A stretch of DNA of 64,000 nucleotides from Microbacterium sp. cf046. Lineage in GTDB: Bacteria; Actinomycetota; Actinomycetes; Actinomycetales; Microbacteriaceae. The position numbers and the translations under genes were made by a program. Within the stretch, counting starts at the first letter, position 1, and the number at the start of each line of letters is the position of its first letter. This document shows positions 49,262 to 57,638 of the stretch, in pieces. The stretch lies in NCBI RefSeq assembly GCF_900114345.1, contig NZ_FOZJ01000003.1, positions 1,178,001 to 1,242,000 on the forward strand. Direction: 5' to 3'. Below the pieces are notes generated by a model. That model worked only from the letters and a program-made list of their open reading frames with translations. It was not told the DNA's origin and made no database searches.

Positions 49262-50496
49262 GTACGACCGCGCACAGGCGACGCCGCGGACCCGCCGCGT
49301 GGTCCGCACCCGGCTTTCCGCGCCTCGCGACCGCCTGGGTGGCGACCAACCTGGGCGACAGCGCCCTGTATCTGATGGTCGCGGTATGGGTGAAGGAGCT
49401 CACCGGTTCCGACGTCGCCGCGGGTTTCGTGTTCGTTGCGCTGGGGCTGCCCGCCCTGCTCGCGCCGTTCATCGGCATGCTCGCCGACCGGATGCCGCGC
49501 CGCCGCCTGTTGGTCGCCAACAACGTCCTGCTCGTCCCGGTCGTGCTCGCGCTGCTGCTCGTGGCGGGTCCGGCTCAGCTGTGGCTCGTCTACGTCGTGG
49601 TCTTCCTCTATAGCGCGGCCGGCTACGTGACGGCGGCAGCGCAGTCCGGCATCGTGCGGGCGATGCTCCGAGACGACCAGCTCGCGTCGGGCAACGGCGT
49701 GCTCTCGACGATCGACAACGCGCTGCGCCTCGTCTCGCCGCTGATCGGCACGGCGCTGTACGTCACGCTCGGCCCTTCTGCGGTCGTGATCCTCACGGCG
49801 TGCTGCTTCGCGGTCGCGGCCATGATCCTCGCGGGCCTGCCGGTCGGCGCCGCACCCCCCGAACGGGCACCCAGTCGCGGGTACTTCCGGGAGCTCGGCG
49901 CGGGCTTCGAGCAGCTGTTCGCGACACGAAGTCTGCGCCTGGTCACGATCGCGGTCGCGGTCGGCTTCGGCGCGACCGGTCTGCTCAACATCATCGTGTT
50001 CCCGGCGCTGGACTCGATGCATGTCGACCCGGCTGCGATCGGCGTGCTCGTTCCGCTCCAAGGTGCCGGTGCGGTGCTCGGAGGCGTGCTGTCGGCGACG
50101 ATCGTCACGCGGTGGGGCGAGGGTCTCGCGGCGGCGCTGGGCCTCGCGCTGCTGGCCGCGGGCAGCATCACGTTCGTGTTCGGCTCCGTCGTGCTCGCGG
50201 GTGCGGGCATGGCGGTCATGGGAATCGGCATCCCGATCACGGTCGTCGCCTTCGCGACGCTGCGTCAGCGGCTGACTCCCGACGCCCTGCAGGGTCGCAC
50301 CGCCGCAGCCGGCAACGTGCTGGCGACGCTGCCGCAGGCGATGGCGTCGATCCTGGGCGCCGCGCTGCTGTCGCTGCTCGACTTCCGTGTGCTCATCTGG
50401 GCCGCCGTGATCGCCGTGCTCGCGGGAGCGGCGACCGCGCTCTTCGCCGGTCGCGCTCCCGCGGTCGAACCGCAGCCCGGCGCGGCAGTCTCGTAG
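49258..50496 (+). CDS. MFS exporter (MFS_3/EntS-like)
   Basis: 412 residues from ATG 49258, overlapping the regulator stop. Twelve membrane segments. NLGDSALYLMVAVWVKELTGS, ALLAPFIGMLADRMPRRRLLVANN (motif A) and SGIVRAMLRDDQLASGNGVLSTIDNALRLVSPLIG match the EntS/MacB-type MFS_3 subgroup of drug or siderophore exporters. Coupled to an ArsR-type regulator, which fits a small-molecule-induced efflux pump. Ends eight bases before the facing CoA ligase gene. Confidence 0.9.
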   Translation: MSTTAHRRRRGPAAWSAPGFPRLATAWVATNLGDSALYLMVAVWVKELTGSDVAAGFVFVALGLPALLAPFIGMLADRMPRRRLLVANNVLLVPVVLALLLVAGPAQLWLVYVVVFLYSAAGYVTAAAQSGIVRAMLRDDQLASGNGVLSTIDNALRLVSPLIGTALYVTLGPSAVVILTACCFAVAAMILAGLPVGAAPPERAPSRGYFRELGAGFEQLFATRSLRLVTIAVAVGFGATGLLNIIVFPALDSMHVDPAAIGVLVPLQGAGAVLGGVLSATIVTRWGEGLAAALGLALLAAGSITFVFGSVVLAGAGMAVMGIGIPITVVAFATLRQRLTPDALQGRTAAAGNVLATLPQAMASILGAALLSLLDFRVLIWAAVIAVLAGAATALFAGRAPAVEPQPGAAVS

Positions 50497-50503
50497 GCGC
50501 GGG

Positions 50504-52096
50504 TCAGACCGCAGCGGTCTCCCGAGCCCTGAGGTCCTTGCGGAGGATCTTGCCCGAGGTCGACTTCGGGATCACATCGATGAACTCGACGCGACGCACC
50601 TTCTTGTGGGGTGCGACGTTCTCGGCGACGAACGCCTGCACGTCCTCCTCGGTGAGGACGGAGTCCGGCGCGGCGACGATGAAGGCCTTCGGGATCTCCT
50701 GCTTGTCGTCATCGAGGACGCCGATCACGGCGGCATCCATGATCTTGGGGTGCGACAGCAGCAGGGCCTCGAGCTCTGCCGGAGCGATCTGGTAGCCCTT
50801 GTACTTGATGAGCTCCTTCACCCGGTCGACGATCGAGAAGTAGCCGCCCTCGTGGTACACGCCGACGTCGCCGGTGTGCAGGAACCCATCGGCGTCGAGG
50901 GTCTCGGCTGTGGCATCCGGCTTGTTGAGGTAGCCGAGCATCACGTTCGGTCCCTTGATCCAGATCTCGCCCGGCTTCGTGGTGCCGCCGTCGCCGATCT
51001 CGGTGATCTCCTCGCCGGTCTCGGTGTCGATCAGCTTGCACTCCTGGTTCGGCAGGAGCGTCCCCACCGAACTGACCGGGATGTCATCGCGGTCGTACGG
51101 CATGGCGTGCGAGACCGGACTGAGCTCGCTCATCCCGTAGCCCTGCATCATGCGCGCGTGGATGCGGCGGCCTGCGGCCTCGGCCGTGTCGCCGTCGAGG
51201 GGCGCGGCGCCGGAGAACACGGTGTGGACGGTCGAGATGTCGAACTGGTCGACGATCGGGTGCTTGGCCAGGGCGACCGCGATCGGCGGAGCGATGTACA
51301 GGTACGTGCAGCCGTGGGTCTGGATGTTCGTCAGGAACTCCACCAGATCGAACTTCGGCATCGTCACGAGGCTCGCCCGCTGCCGCAGCGCCAGATTCAG
51401 CAGCACGGTCATCCCGTAGATGTGGAAGAACGGCAGCACCGCCAGCACGCGGTCGGTGTCACGCAGGTCGATGCTGGCGCGGCACTGCTGCACGTTCGCG
51501 ACCAGATTGCGGTGCGTCAGCATCACGCCCTTGGGAATCCCGGTCGTTCCCGACGAGTACGGCAGCACCGCGATGTGAGTCGCCGGGTCGAAGGTCACCT
51601 CCGGTGCCGGGCTCTGCTCGGTCAGCAGGTCGCGCAGGTTCGGGTGACCCTCCGCACCGTCGAGCACGATGAGATGGTTATCGGCGATGCCGACAGCGGA
51701 TGCCGCGGCCTTCGCCTGCGGGAGCAGAGGAGTCACCGTGATCAGCCACGTGGCACCGGCATCCCTGAGCTGCTTCTCGATCTCACCGGCGGTGTACAGC
51801 GAGTTGATGGTCGTCACGATCGCGCCCACGCGGAGGATCCCGTGGAACACCGTCGCGAACGCCGGCGCATTCGGGCACAGCAGCCCCACGACGGTCTCGG
51901 TGTCGACGCCGCGAGCCGCGAGTGCTCCGGCGAACGTGTTCACCTGGGCGCGCAGCGCACCATATGTCGTCTCGGCTCCGGATGCCGGGTCGATCAGCGC
52001 GACCTCGCCGAGTTCGTCGTCGGTGAGCGAGGAGAAGAGGTACTCGTAGACGCCGACGTCGGGGATCTCGACATCGGGGAACGAACTGGTGAACAT
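50504..52096 (-). CDS. AMP-dependent acyl-CoA synthetase, 4-coumarate-CoA ligase type
   Basis: 530 residues, usual length. ATP/AMP signature YSSGTTGIPKGVMLTHRN near residues 182-199, MQGYGMSELSPVSHAMP near 323-339, TGDVGVYHEGGYFSIVDRVKELIKYKGYQIAPAELE near 418-453, and the lysine of SGKILRKDL at the end. It activates a carboxylic acid to its CoA thioester through an AMP intermediate. Whether the acid is fatty or aromatic is not decided by sequence. An upstream RBS GGGAGA precedes the ATG. Confidence 0.9.
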   Translation of the reverse strand: MFTSSFPDVEIPDVGVYEYLFSSLTDDELGEVALIDPASGAETTYGALRAQVNTFAGALAARGVDTETVVGLLCPNAPAFATVFHGILRVGAIVTTINSLYTAGEIEKQLRDAGATWLITVTPLLPQAKAAASAVGIADNHLIVLDGAEGHPNLRDLLTEQSPAPEVTFDPATHIAVLPYSSGTTGIPKGVMLTHRNLVANVQQCRASIDLRDTDRVLAVLPFFHIYGMTVLLNLALRQRASLVTMPKFDLVEFLTNIQTHGCTYLYIAPPIAVALAKHPIVDQFDISTVHTVFSGAAPLDGDTAEAAGRRIHARMMQGYGMSELSPVSHAMPYDRDDIPVSSVGTLLPNQECKLIDTETGEEITEIGDGGTTKPGEIWIKGPNVMLGYLNKPDATAETLDADGFLHTGDVGVYHEGGYFSIVDRVKELIKYKGYQIAPAELEALLLSHPKIMDAAVIGVLDDDKQEIPKAFIVAAPDSVLTEEDVQAFVAENVAPHKKVRRVEFIDVIPKSTSGKILRKDLRARETAAV

Positions 52097-52137
52097 GCGG
52101 TCTCCCTTGACTCGCGAAGCAGGACACGTTCATCCTG

Positions 52138-52177
52138 CCACCCCTGAGACCAGGTGGCACGGGGTGTGAGACCCCGT
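52138..52177. terminator. Hairpin pair in the divergent gap
   Basis: CCACC (52138-52142) pairs with GGTGG (52153-52157), and ACGGGGT (52159-52165) pairs perfectly with ACCCCGT (52171-52177). The gap separates divergent starts, so these may be regulatory hairpins in the mRNA leader rather than terminators. Confidence 0.35.
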
Positions 52178-52270
52178 CTCGCGGTCGGGGCGCAGCGAGC
52201 CGTTGCGTCTCACCAGCAACGCACAAGCGCTGGCGAGAATCGGCATAGGGCCGGTCCGTATCCATGAATC

Positions 52271-53275
52271 ATGGACCCGACACGCCCGAACCCCACCGAC
52301 ATGCCCGCGCCGACCCGCAGGAAGCGCCGCAGGCTCCGCAACGGCATCATCGCCGGCTCCCTCGTCGTCATCCTCGCAGCCGGCGGAACCGCAGCGTGGG
52401 CCGCCGACCGCTTCCTCATCGAGCACGTCGAGATCGCCGATGTCTCCGAGTACGAGGCGGAGAACTCGACGGTCGCGACGGACACCGCCGAAGAATCCGC
52501 GGAAGCCTCGGACGCCACAGAGGCGGTGCTGACCGACACGTCGTACACCGATGGCGACACCACGATCACGATCTCGACCGTCACCACCGGAACAGGCGCC
52601 GACACGCTGACGTACTACGTCGCTGACGTCGTGGTCGACGACGCCACGCAACTGCGATCTGCATTCGCCAAGGACCAGTTCGGCGAGAACATCACCGAGA
52701 ACACCAGCACGATCGCCGCGGCCAACGACGCGATCCTCGCGATCAACGGCGACTACTACGGCTTCCGCGACACCGGCATCGTGATCCGCAACGGCGTCGT
52801 CTACCGCGACGACGGAGCCCGCGAGGGGCTCGCCTTCTACACCGACGGTCACGTCGAGGTGTACGACGAGACCACCACCACGGCCGAAGAACTGCTGGCC
52901 GCCGGAGTCTGGAACACCCTGTCGTTCGGGCCCGCGATCGTCGAGGACGGAGCCGTCGTCGACGGCATCGAGAGCGTCGAGGTCGACACGAACGTCGGCA
53001 ACCACTCGATCCAGGGAGAGCAGCCGCGGACGGCCGTCGGCCTGATCGACGAGAACCACTACGTGTTCGTGGTCGTCGACGGCCGCGACGAGGGCTACAG
53101 CAGAGGGGTCACGCTCACCGAACTCGCCGAGATCATGACCGGCCTCGGTGCGACCACCGCGTACAACCTGGACGGCGGCGGCTCGTCCACGATGTACTTC
53201 AACGGCCAGGTCGTGAACCAGCCGTCCAACGGCGCAGAACGCGGCACCAGCGACATCCTCTACGTGGCCCAGTGA
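52271..53275 (+). CDS. Membrane-anchored phosphodiester glycosidase (NAGPA domain)
   Basis: 334 residues. A basic N-terminus and one membrane anchor (about 25-46) precede an acidic Thr/Ser/Ala linker and then the NAGPA domain. Hallmarks are AINGDYYGFRDTGIVIRNGVVYR near residues 157-179, TAVGLIDENHYVFVVVDGR and TTAYNLDGGGSSTMYFNGQVVN. The domain cleaves sugar-1-phosphodiesters (the human enzyme uncovers mannose 6-phosphate), and bacterial relatives act on cell-surface phosphoglycans. First gene of a five-gene cluster; it could trim or crosslink-edit a phosphate-linked wall polymer. Confidence 0.88.
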   Translation: MDPTRPNPTDMPAPTRRKRRRLRNGIIAGSLVVILAAGGTAAWAADRFLIEHVEIADVSEYEAENSTVATDTAEESAEASDATEAVLTDTSYTDGDTTITISTVTTGTGADTLTYYVADVVVDDATQLRSAFAKDQFGENITENTSTIAAANDAILAINGDYYGFRDTGIVIRNGVVYRDDGAREGLAFYTDGHVEVYDETTTTAEELLAAGVWNTLSFGPAIVEDGAVVDGIESVEVDTNVGNHSIQGEQPRTAVGLIDENHYVFVVVDGRDEGYSRGVTLTELAEIMTGLGATTAYNLDGGGSSTMYFNGQVVNQPSNGAERGTSDILYVAQ

Positions 53276-53291
53276 CGGACGCGGCAGACCG

Positions 53292-54464
53292 ATGATCGTC
53301 CTGATCCCCGCCTACGAACCCGACCGGCGGATGGCGGACCTCGCGAGCGCGCTCCTCGACCGGGATGCCGACATCGAGGTCGTCGTCGTCGACGACGGCA
53401 GCGGCCCGGCTTTCACCGCGGTCTTCGACGCCGCGCGCGCAGCGGGAGCGCACGTCCTCCGGCACGACACGAACCTCGGCAAGGGCGTCGCCCTTCGGAC
53501 CGGCTTCAGTCACGTGCTCGAGGCGTGGCCCGGCGAGGACGTGGTCACCGCCGATGCCGATGGGCAGCACACCACGACCGACATCGTGCGCATCGCCGAC
53601 GAACTCCGTGCGGATGCCGCGGCCGGACGCGCCGCGCTCGTGCTGGGCTCCCGAGACTTCCGCGGCGACGTGCCGCTGCGCAGTCGCTTCGGCAACGCGG
53701 TGTCACGCGGACTGTTCCGCGTTGCCGCCGGATGGCGGGCCTCCGACACCCAGACCGGGCTGCGGGGCATGCCCGCGGCCCTGCTGCCGTGGCTGCTCGA
53801 GCTGCCCGGCGACCGGTTCGAATACGAGACCGAGATGCTGCTGCGCCTGCGCCGCGCCGGCCACCAGGCACGGGAGATCCCGATCGAGACCGTGTACCTC
53901 GAGCAGAACGCGTCGAGCCACTTCCGCCCGATCGTCGACTCGCTGCGCGTGACCCTCCCACTGCTGCTGTTCACCGGCTCGTCGCTGCTCGCATTCCTGA
54001 TCGACACGGTCGCACTGCTGCTGCTCAGCTTGCTGACCGGCTGGCTGGTGGCATCCATCATCGCGGCCCGCCTGCTGAGCGCCTCCGTCAACTTCGCGGT
54101 CAACCGGCGCTTCGTGTTCCAGCGTCAGGGTCGCCGCCACGCGATCCGGCACGTCCTCAGATACGCGCTCCTGGCCGGTGCGCTGCTCGCATCGAACATC
54201 GTCTGGATGGATGCCCTCACAGGATTCGGCCTGCCGCTGATCGTCGCGAAGGTCGTCACCGAAGCCGTCCTGTTCATCACCAGTTACCAGGTGCAGCGCC
54301 GCTTCGTGTTCGGCGCGGCGGGTGCCCAGCTCGCACAGGAGACCGATGCGGGAGACGTCACCGCGTCAAAGGAGGGCCATAGGAGGCGCATAGGCGCTCG
54401 GCTTCGAATGGAATCACCGACCCCGATGCGACCCGACGCGCACCACCTCGAGAGGACCCCATGA
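53292..54464 (+). CDS. Glycosyltransferase family 2 fused to GtrA-like flippase domain
   Basis: 390 residues. The GT2 domain (1-220) has IPAYEPD, VVVVDDGSGPAF, NLGKGVALRTGF and TADADGQH (DxD type), like dolichyl/undecaprenyl-phosphate sugar synthases. The C-terminal half has four membrane helices of the GtrA family (SSLLAFLIDTVALLLLSLLTG, SASVNFAVNRRFVFQ). Such fusions make a polyprenyl-phosphate sugar and help move it across the membrane. Sixteen bases behind the glycosidase; the stop overlaps the DUF4956 start by four bases. The last 45 residues are a basic polar tail. Confidence 0.9.
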   Translation: MIVLIPAYEPDRRMADLASALLDRDADIEVVVVDDGSGPAFTAVFDAARAAGAHVLRHDTNLGKGVALRTGFSHVLEAWPGEDVVTADADGQHTTTDIVRIADELRADAAAGRAALVLGSRDFRGDVPLRSRFGNAVSRGLFRVAAGWRASDTQTGLRGMPAALLPWLLELPGDRFEYETEMLLRLRRAGHQAREIPIETVYLEQNASSHFRPIVDSLRVTLPLLLFTGSSLLAFLIDTVALLLLSLLTGWLVASIIAARLLSASVNFAVNRRFVFQRQGRRHAIRHVLRYALLAGALLASNIVWMDALTGFGLPLIVAKVVTEAVLFITSYQVQRRFVFGAAGAQLAQETDAGDVTASKEGHRRRIGARLRMESPTPMRPDAHHLERTP

Positions 54465-55066
54465 ACCCGACGCTCTTCCTGATCGGCATCGATCTGGCCG
54501 CCGCCGTCATCCTGAGCCTGGCGATCTACTATCGCCGGCACCGCCGCCGCGACCTGGTCGTCGCGTTTCTCGGGGTGAATGTCGGCGTGCTCGCCGTGAC
54601 CACCGTGCTCGGCTCGAGCGAAGTGGCCGTCGGCCTCGGTCTCGGCCTGTTCGGAGTGCTCTCGATCATCCGACTGCGCTCGTCCGAGATCTCCCAGCGC
54701 GAGGTCGCGTATTACTTCGCGGCGCTCGCGATCGGTCTGGTCGCGGGGCTCCCTGCCACCGAGGTCTGGATTCCGACCGCGCTGATCGCCCTCATCCTCA
54801 CCGTGATGTGGGCTGCCGACCACCCGCGCCTGCTCGGACGATCGCGTCACCAGATCATCCACGTCGACCGCGCGATCGCAGACGAGGACGAGCTGCGCGC
54901 CGAGCTCGAGCACCGGCTCGGAGCCACCGTGACCTCGCTCACCGTGCAGCACCTCGACCTCGTCGACGACACGACGCTCGTGGACGTGCGCTTCCGACTC
55001 GCACGGGCTAAGGCGACCGCGACCGCGGGCGAGCGGGAGCAGCTCCTGATGGGAGCGGTGCGATGA
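54461..55066 (+). CDS. DUF4956 membrane protein
   Basis: 201 residues: four predicted membrane segments in the first 125 residues (LFLIGIDLAAAVILSLAIY, LVVAFLGVNVGVLAVTTVLG, VAYYFAALAIGLVAGL, TALIALILTVMWAA) around the family motif LGLFGVLSIIRLRSSEISQREVAYYF, then a soluble C-terminal domain (RAELEHRLGATVTSLTVQHLDLVDDTTLVDVRFRL). DUF4956 genes regularly neighbour VTC-domain genes in Gram-positive bacteria, and the same holds here (ATGA overlap). Possibly a membrane partner of the VTC enzyme; function unknown. Confidence 0.87.
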   Translation: MNPTLFLIGIDLAAAVILSLAIYYRRHRRRDLVVAFLGVNVGVLAVTTVLGSSEVAVGLGLGLFGVLSIIRLRSSEISQREVAYYFAALAIGLVAGLPATEVWIPTALIALILTVMWAADHPRLLGRSRHQIIHVDRAIADEDELRAELEHRLGATVTSLTVQHLDLVDDTTLVDVRFRLARAKATATAGEREQLLMGAVR

Positions 55067-55920
55067 ACACGACCGCTCTGGACCTCGACCGATTCGCACC
55101 GATCGACCTCGACGCGCTCGTCTCGGAGGCCGCGCTCATGACCCGCGTCGATCGCAAGTACGTCGTGAGCCGGGATGCCGCCGCCGATGTGATCACGACT
55201 CTGGATGCCGGCATCCGAGTCCTCGACATGGACGGAACCCGCGCGTTCCGCTACGAGTCGGTGTACTTCGACACCCCCGACCTGCTCAGCTTCCGGATGG
55301 CCGCCCAACCGCGTCGCCGCCGGTTCAAGCTGCGGACCCGGACATACCTCGACACCCGGACGGCGTTCCTTGAGGTCAAGACCCGCGGCGCGCGCAGCGC
55401 GACCGTGAAGGACCGGATCGGCTATGAGCCGTCCGAGCGACGCCGGCTGACCGAGGAGGCCCGCGGATACGCCGCTGACGCCCTCGACGCGATCGGCGTC
55501 AGCGCCGGCCGTGCCGACGACCTCGGCGTCCGCCTGACCACCCTGTATCGCCGCGCGACCTTCGTCTCCGGCGACGGGAGCGCCCGCTCCACGGTCGACA
55601 CCGACCTCGAGTGGCGCGATGCGGCGGGCCCGTCGCTGCGCGCTCCTGCGATGGCGATCATCGAGACGAAGTCGGGGGCTGCGGCGTCCGAGTTCGACCG
55701 GGCCCTGTGGAGGGCCGGGCACCGCCCGGTGAGCATCAGCAAGTACGCCACCGGCCTCGCGGCCCTGCACCCCGAGCTGCCCCGCAACAAGTGGGCGCGG
55801 CTGCTGCGCGGCCCGTTCGCCGACGCCCCGAAGACCCAGTCGCCAGCCCGACCCGATCCGTCCGCCCGACCCGATCCGTCCGCCCGAACAAAGGAACCGA
55901 CATGCGCACACGCCGCCTGA
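55063..55920 (+). CDS. VTC-domain protein (polyphosphate polymerase-like)
   Basis: 285 residues. The VTC tunnel-domain residues are visible: RVDRKYVVS near residues 27-35, SVYFDTPDLLSF, RRRRFKLRTRTYLD, FLEVKTR near 104-110, IIETKSG and SISKYATG near 226-233. In yeast Vtc4 the matching basic residues and the KYATG-type lysine bind and polymerise phosphate from ATP. There is no membrane segment; DUF4956 may anchor it. Two 18-bp tandem repeats (55846-55881, encoding ARPDPS twice) form a Pro-rich end. The stop overlaps the next start by 19 bases. Confidence 0.88.
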   Translation: MNTTALDLDRFAPIDLDALVSEAALMTRVDRKYVVSRDAAADVITTLDAGIRVLDMDGTRAFRYESVYFDTPDLLSFRMAAQPRRRRFKLRTRTYLDTRTAFLEVKTRGARSATVKDRIGYEPSERRRLTEEARGYAADALDAIGVSAGRADDLGVRLTTLYRRATFVSGDGSARSTVDTDLEWRDAAGPSLRAPAMAIIETKSGAAASEFDRALWRAGHRPVSISKYATGLAALHPELPRNKWARLLRGPFADAPKTQSPARPDPSARPDPSARTKEPTCAHAA

Positions 55921-57485
55921 TCCTGCCCGCCATCCCACTGTCGATCGGCGCCCTCGTGCTCGCCGGCTGCGCCGCCACCGCCGCCACGCCGGCCGCGACG
56001 ACGGCATCAGAACCGACGAACGAGGTCACGATCGCCGACACGACCGGCACGAACGCCGAAGCGGTGCTCGCAGCGAACGAGGATGCCACCGTCGTCAGGG
56101 ACGACGAATGGTCTGCCGCGGATGCCGTCGACATCACGCTCACCGGCGACAGCGCCACGACCACGGCCGACGGCGTCGAGGTCTCGGCCTCGACCGTCAC
56201 GATCACTGCGGCGGGCGTCTACCGGCTCTCCGGGTCGCTCGCCGGCGCGGTGACCGTGTCGGCACCCGAGGATGCACAGGTGGTGCTGATCCTCGACGGC
56301 GTCGACATCGAGAACCCCGACGGCGCCGCCATCTCGGTGCTCACCGCCGACGATGTCGCCGTCTCGCTCGCCGACGGCAGCGACAACACCCTCGCGGATG
56401 CCTCGGCCTACGCGGAGGACGCCGATGTGAACGCCGCCCTGTTCAGCGAGGCGGACCTCACGATCTCGGGCACGGGGTCGCTCACCGTGAACGGGAACGG
56501 GAACGATGGGATCACGAGCGAGGACGACCTCGCGATCCTCTCCGGAGACATCACGGTCACCGCCGCCGACGACGCGCTGCGCGGGAAGGACTCGCTCACG
56601 ATCGAGGGCGGCACCCTCACACTGCAGGCGGGCGGAGATGCCCTCAAGAGCGACAACGATGAGGAGGACACCCGCGGATACGTCGTCATCGCGGGCGGTG
56701 AGATCACCGCATCCGCCGCCGACGACGGCATCGACGCGACCACCGACGTCGTGATCACCGGCGGCTCGCTCTCGGTCTCGGCCGAGGGCGATGGAGTCCA
56801 CGCCGACGTCGCCGCGGCCATCGCCGCAGGAACCGTCGTGGTGGAACAGTCGAATGAGGCGCTCGAGGCCGCATACATCTCGATCGAGGGCGGAGACGTC
56901 GCGCTCACCGCATCCGATGACGGCATCAACGCGGCAGGACTGGCCGCGGCGACCGACGGCGGCGGTGGCGGCGGCGGAGGCGGGATGGGCGACACGGGCG
57001 AGACCCTCGACATCAGCGGAGGCACCGTCTCGGTCGACTCCGGCGGAGACGGCCTCGACTCGAACGGATCGATGACCATCACCGGCGGAACCGTCACGGT
57101 GTCGGGGCCGACCAATGACGGGAACGGTGCCCTGGATGTCAACGGCACGTTCGCAGTCACGGGCGGTACCGTGCTCGCAGTCGGCAGCTCCGGCATGGCG
57201 GTCTCGCCGGGAGACGGCTCGACCCAGGCCTGGATCTCGGCGCTCGCGTCGGGAAGTGCGGGAGACACGGTCGAGATCGTCGACGCTTCGGGCGCGGTGG
57301 TCGCGAGCTTCACCGCCGAGAAGGAGTTCGGATCGGTGGTCTTCACCTCCGCCGACCTGGTCGACGGAGCGACCTACACGGTCAACGTCAACGGCTCGGC
57401 CGCGGCGACGGTCACCGAGGGGACCGCGACCGCAGGTGGCATGGGCGGGATGGGCGGCGGCCCCGGTGGTGGTCAGCGACCCTGA
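55902..57485 (+). CDS. Cthe_2159-like beta-helix carbohydrate-binding lipoprotein
   Basis: 527 residues. Signal peptide with lipobox VLAGC, lipidated C22. The long body is made of repeated beta-helix turns of the type GGxxTVTAADDA, GGEITASAADDGIDATT, GGSLSVSAEGDGVHAD, GGDVALTASDDGINAAG; acidic pairs in these turns may bind calcium. A Gly run (GGGGGGGGGMG) near residue 360 interrupts it. The end is a small beta domain plus a Gly/Met-rich tail (GGMGGMGGGPGGGQRP). Cthe_2159 proteins bind plant polysaccharides with calcium. ATG 55902 lies behind AAAGGA. It replaces CotH, which is often found with VTC/DUF4956. Confidence 0.82.
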   Translation: MRTRRLILPAIPLSIGALVLAGCAATAATPAATTASEPTNEVTIADTTGTNAEAVLAANEDATVVRDDEWSAADAVDITLTGDSATTTADGVEVSASTVTITAAGVYRLSGSLAGAVTVSAPEDAQVVLILDGVDIENPDGAAISVLTADDVAVSLADGSDNTLADASAYAEDADVNAALFSEADLTISGTGSLTVNGNGNDGITSEDDLAILSGDITVTAADDALRGKDSLTIEGGTLTLQAGGDALKSDNDEEDTRGYVVIAGGEITASAADDGIDATTDVVITGGSLSVSAEGDGVHADVAAAIAAGTVVVEQSNEALEAAYISIEGGDVALTASDDGINAAGLAAATDGGGGGGGGGMGDTGETLDISGGTVSVDSGGDGLDSNGSMTITGGTVTVSGPTNDGNGALDVNGTFAVTGGTVLAVGSSGMAVSPGDGSTQAWISALASGSAGDTVEIVDASGAVVASFTAEKEFGSVVFTSADLVDGATYTVNVNGSAAATVTEGTATAGGMGGMGGGPGGGQRP

Positions 57486-57500
57486 CGCCGGGCACGACGG

Positions 57501-57530
57501 GCCCCGCCGGCGGAAGCGTGCCGGCGGGGC
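57501..57530 (+). terminator. Hairpin behind the beta-helix lipoprotein gene
   Basis: GCCCCGCCGG (57501-57510) and CCGGCGGGGC (57521-57530) are perfect reverse complements with a ten-base loop. It stands 16 bases after the stop, between convergent genes. Confidence 0.65.
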
Positions 57531-57638
57531 TCAGCCGCGAAGGCGTGCCGGCGGGGCCGGCCTGCGAAGGCGTGCCGAGGCTCAGGCGGCGATGGCGTGT
57601 CGGGGCTCAGCCGGCGAAGGCGTGCTGGCGGGCTCCGG
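57504..57638. repeat. Degenerate tandem repeat, five units of 25-31 bases
   Basis: Units resemble CCGGCGAAGGCGTGCCGG followed by CGGGGCTCAG. They start near 57504, 57534, 57560, 57585 and 57611. The unit nearest the dehydrogenase covers its last codons and stop (57607), so the array seems to have spread from the 3' end of that gene into the gap. It includes one arm of the hairpin at 57501-57530. Confidence 0.65.
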
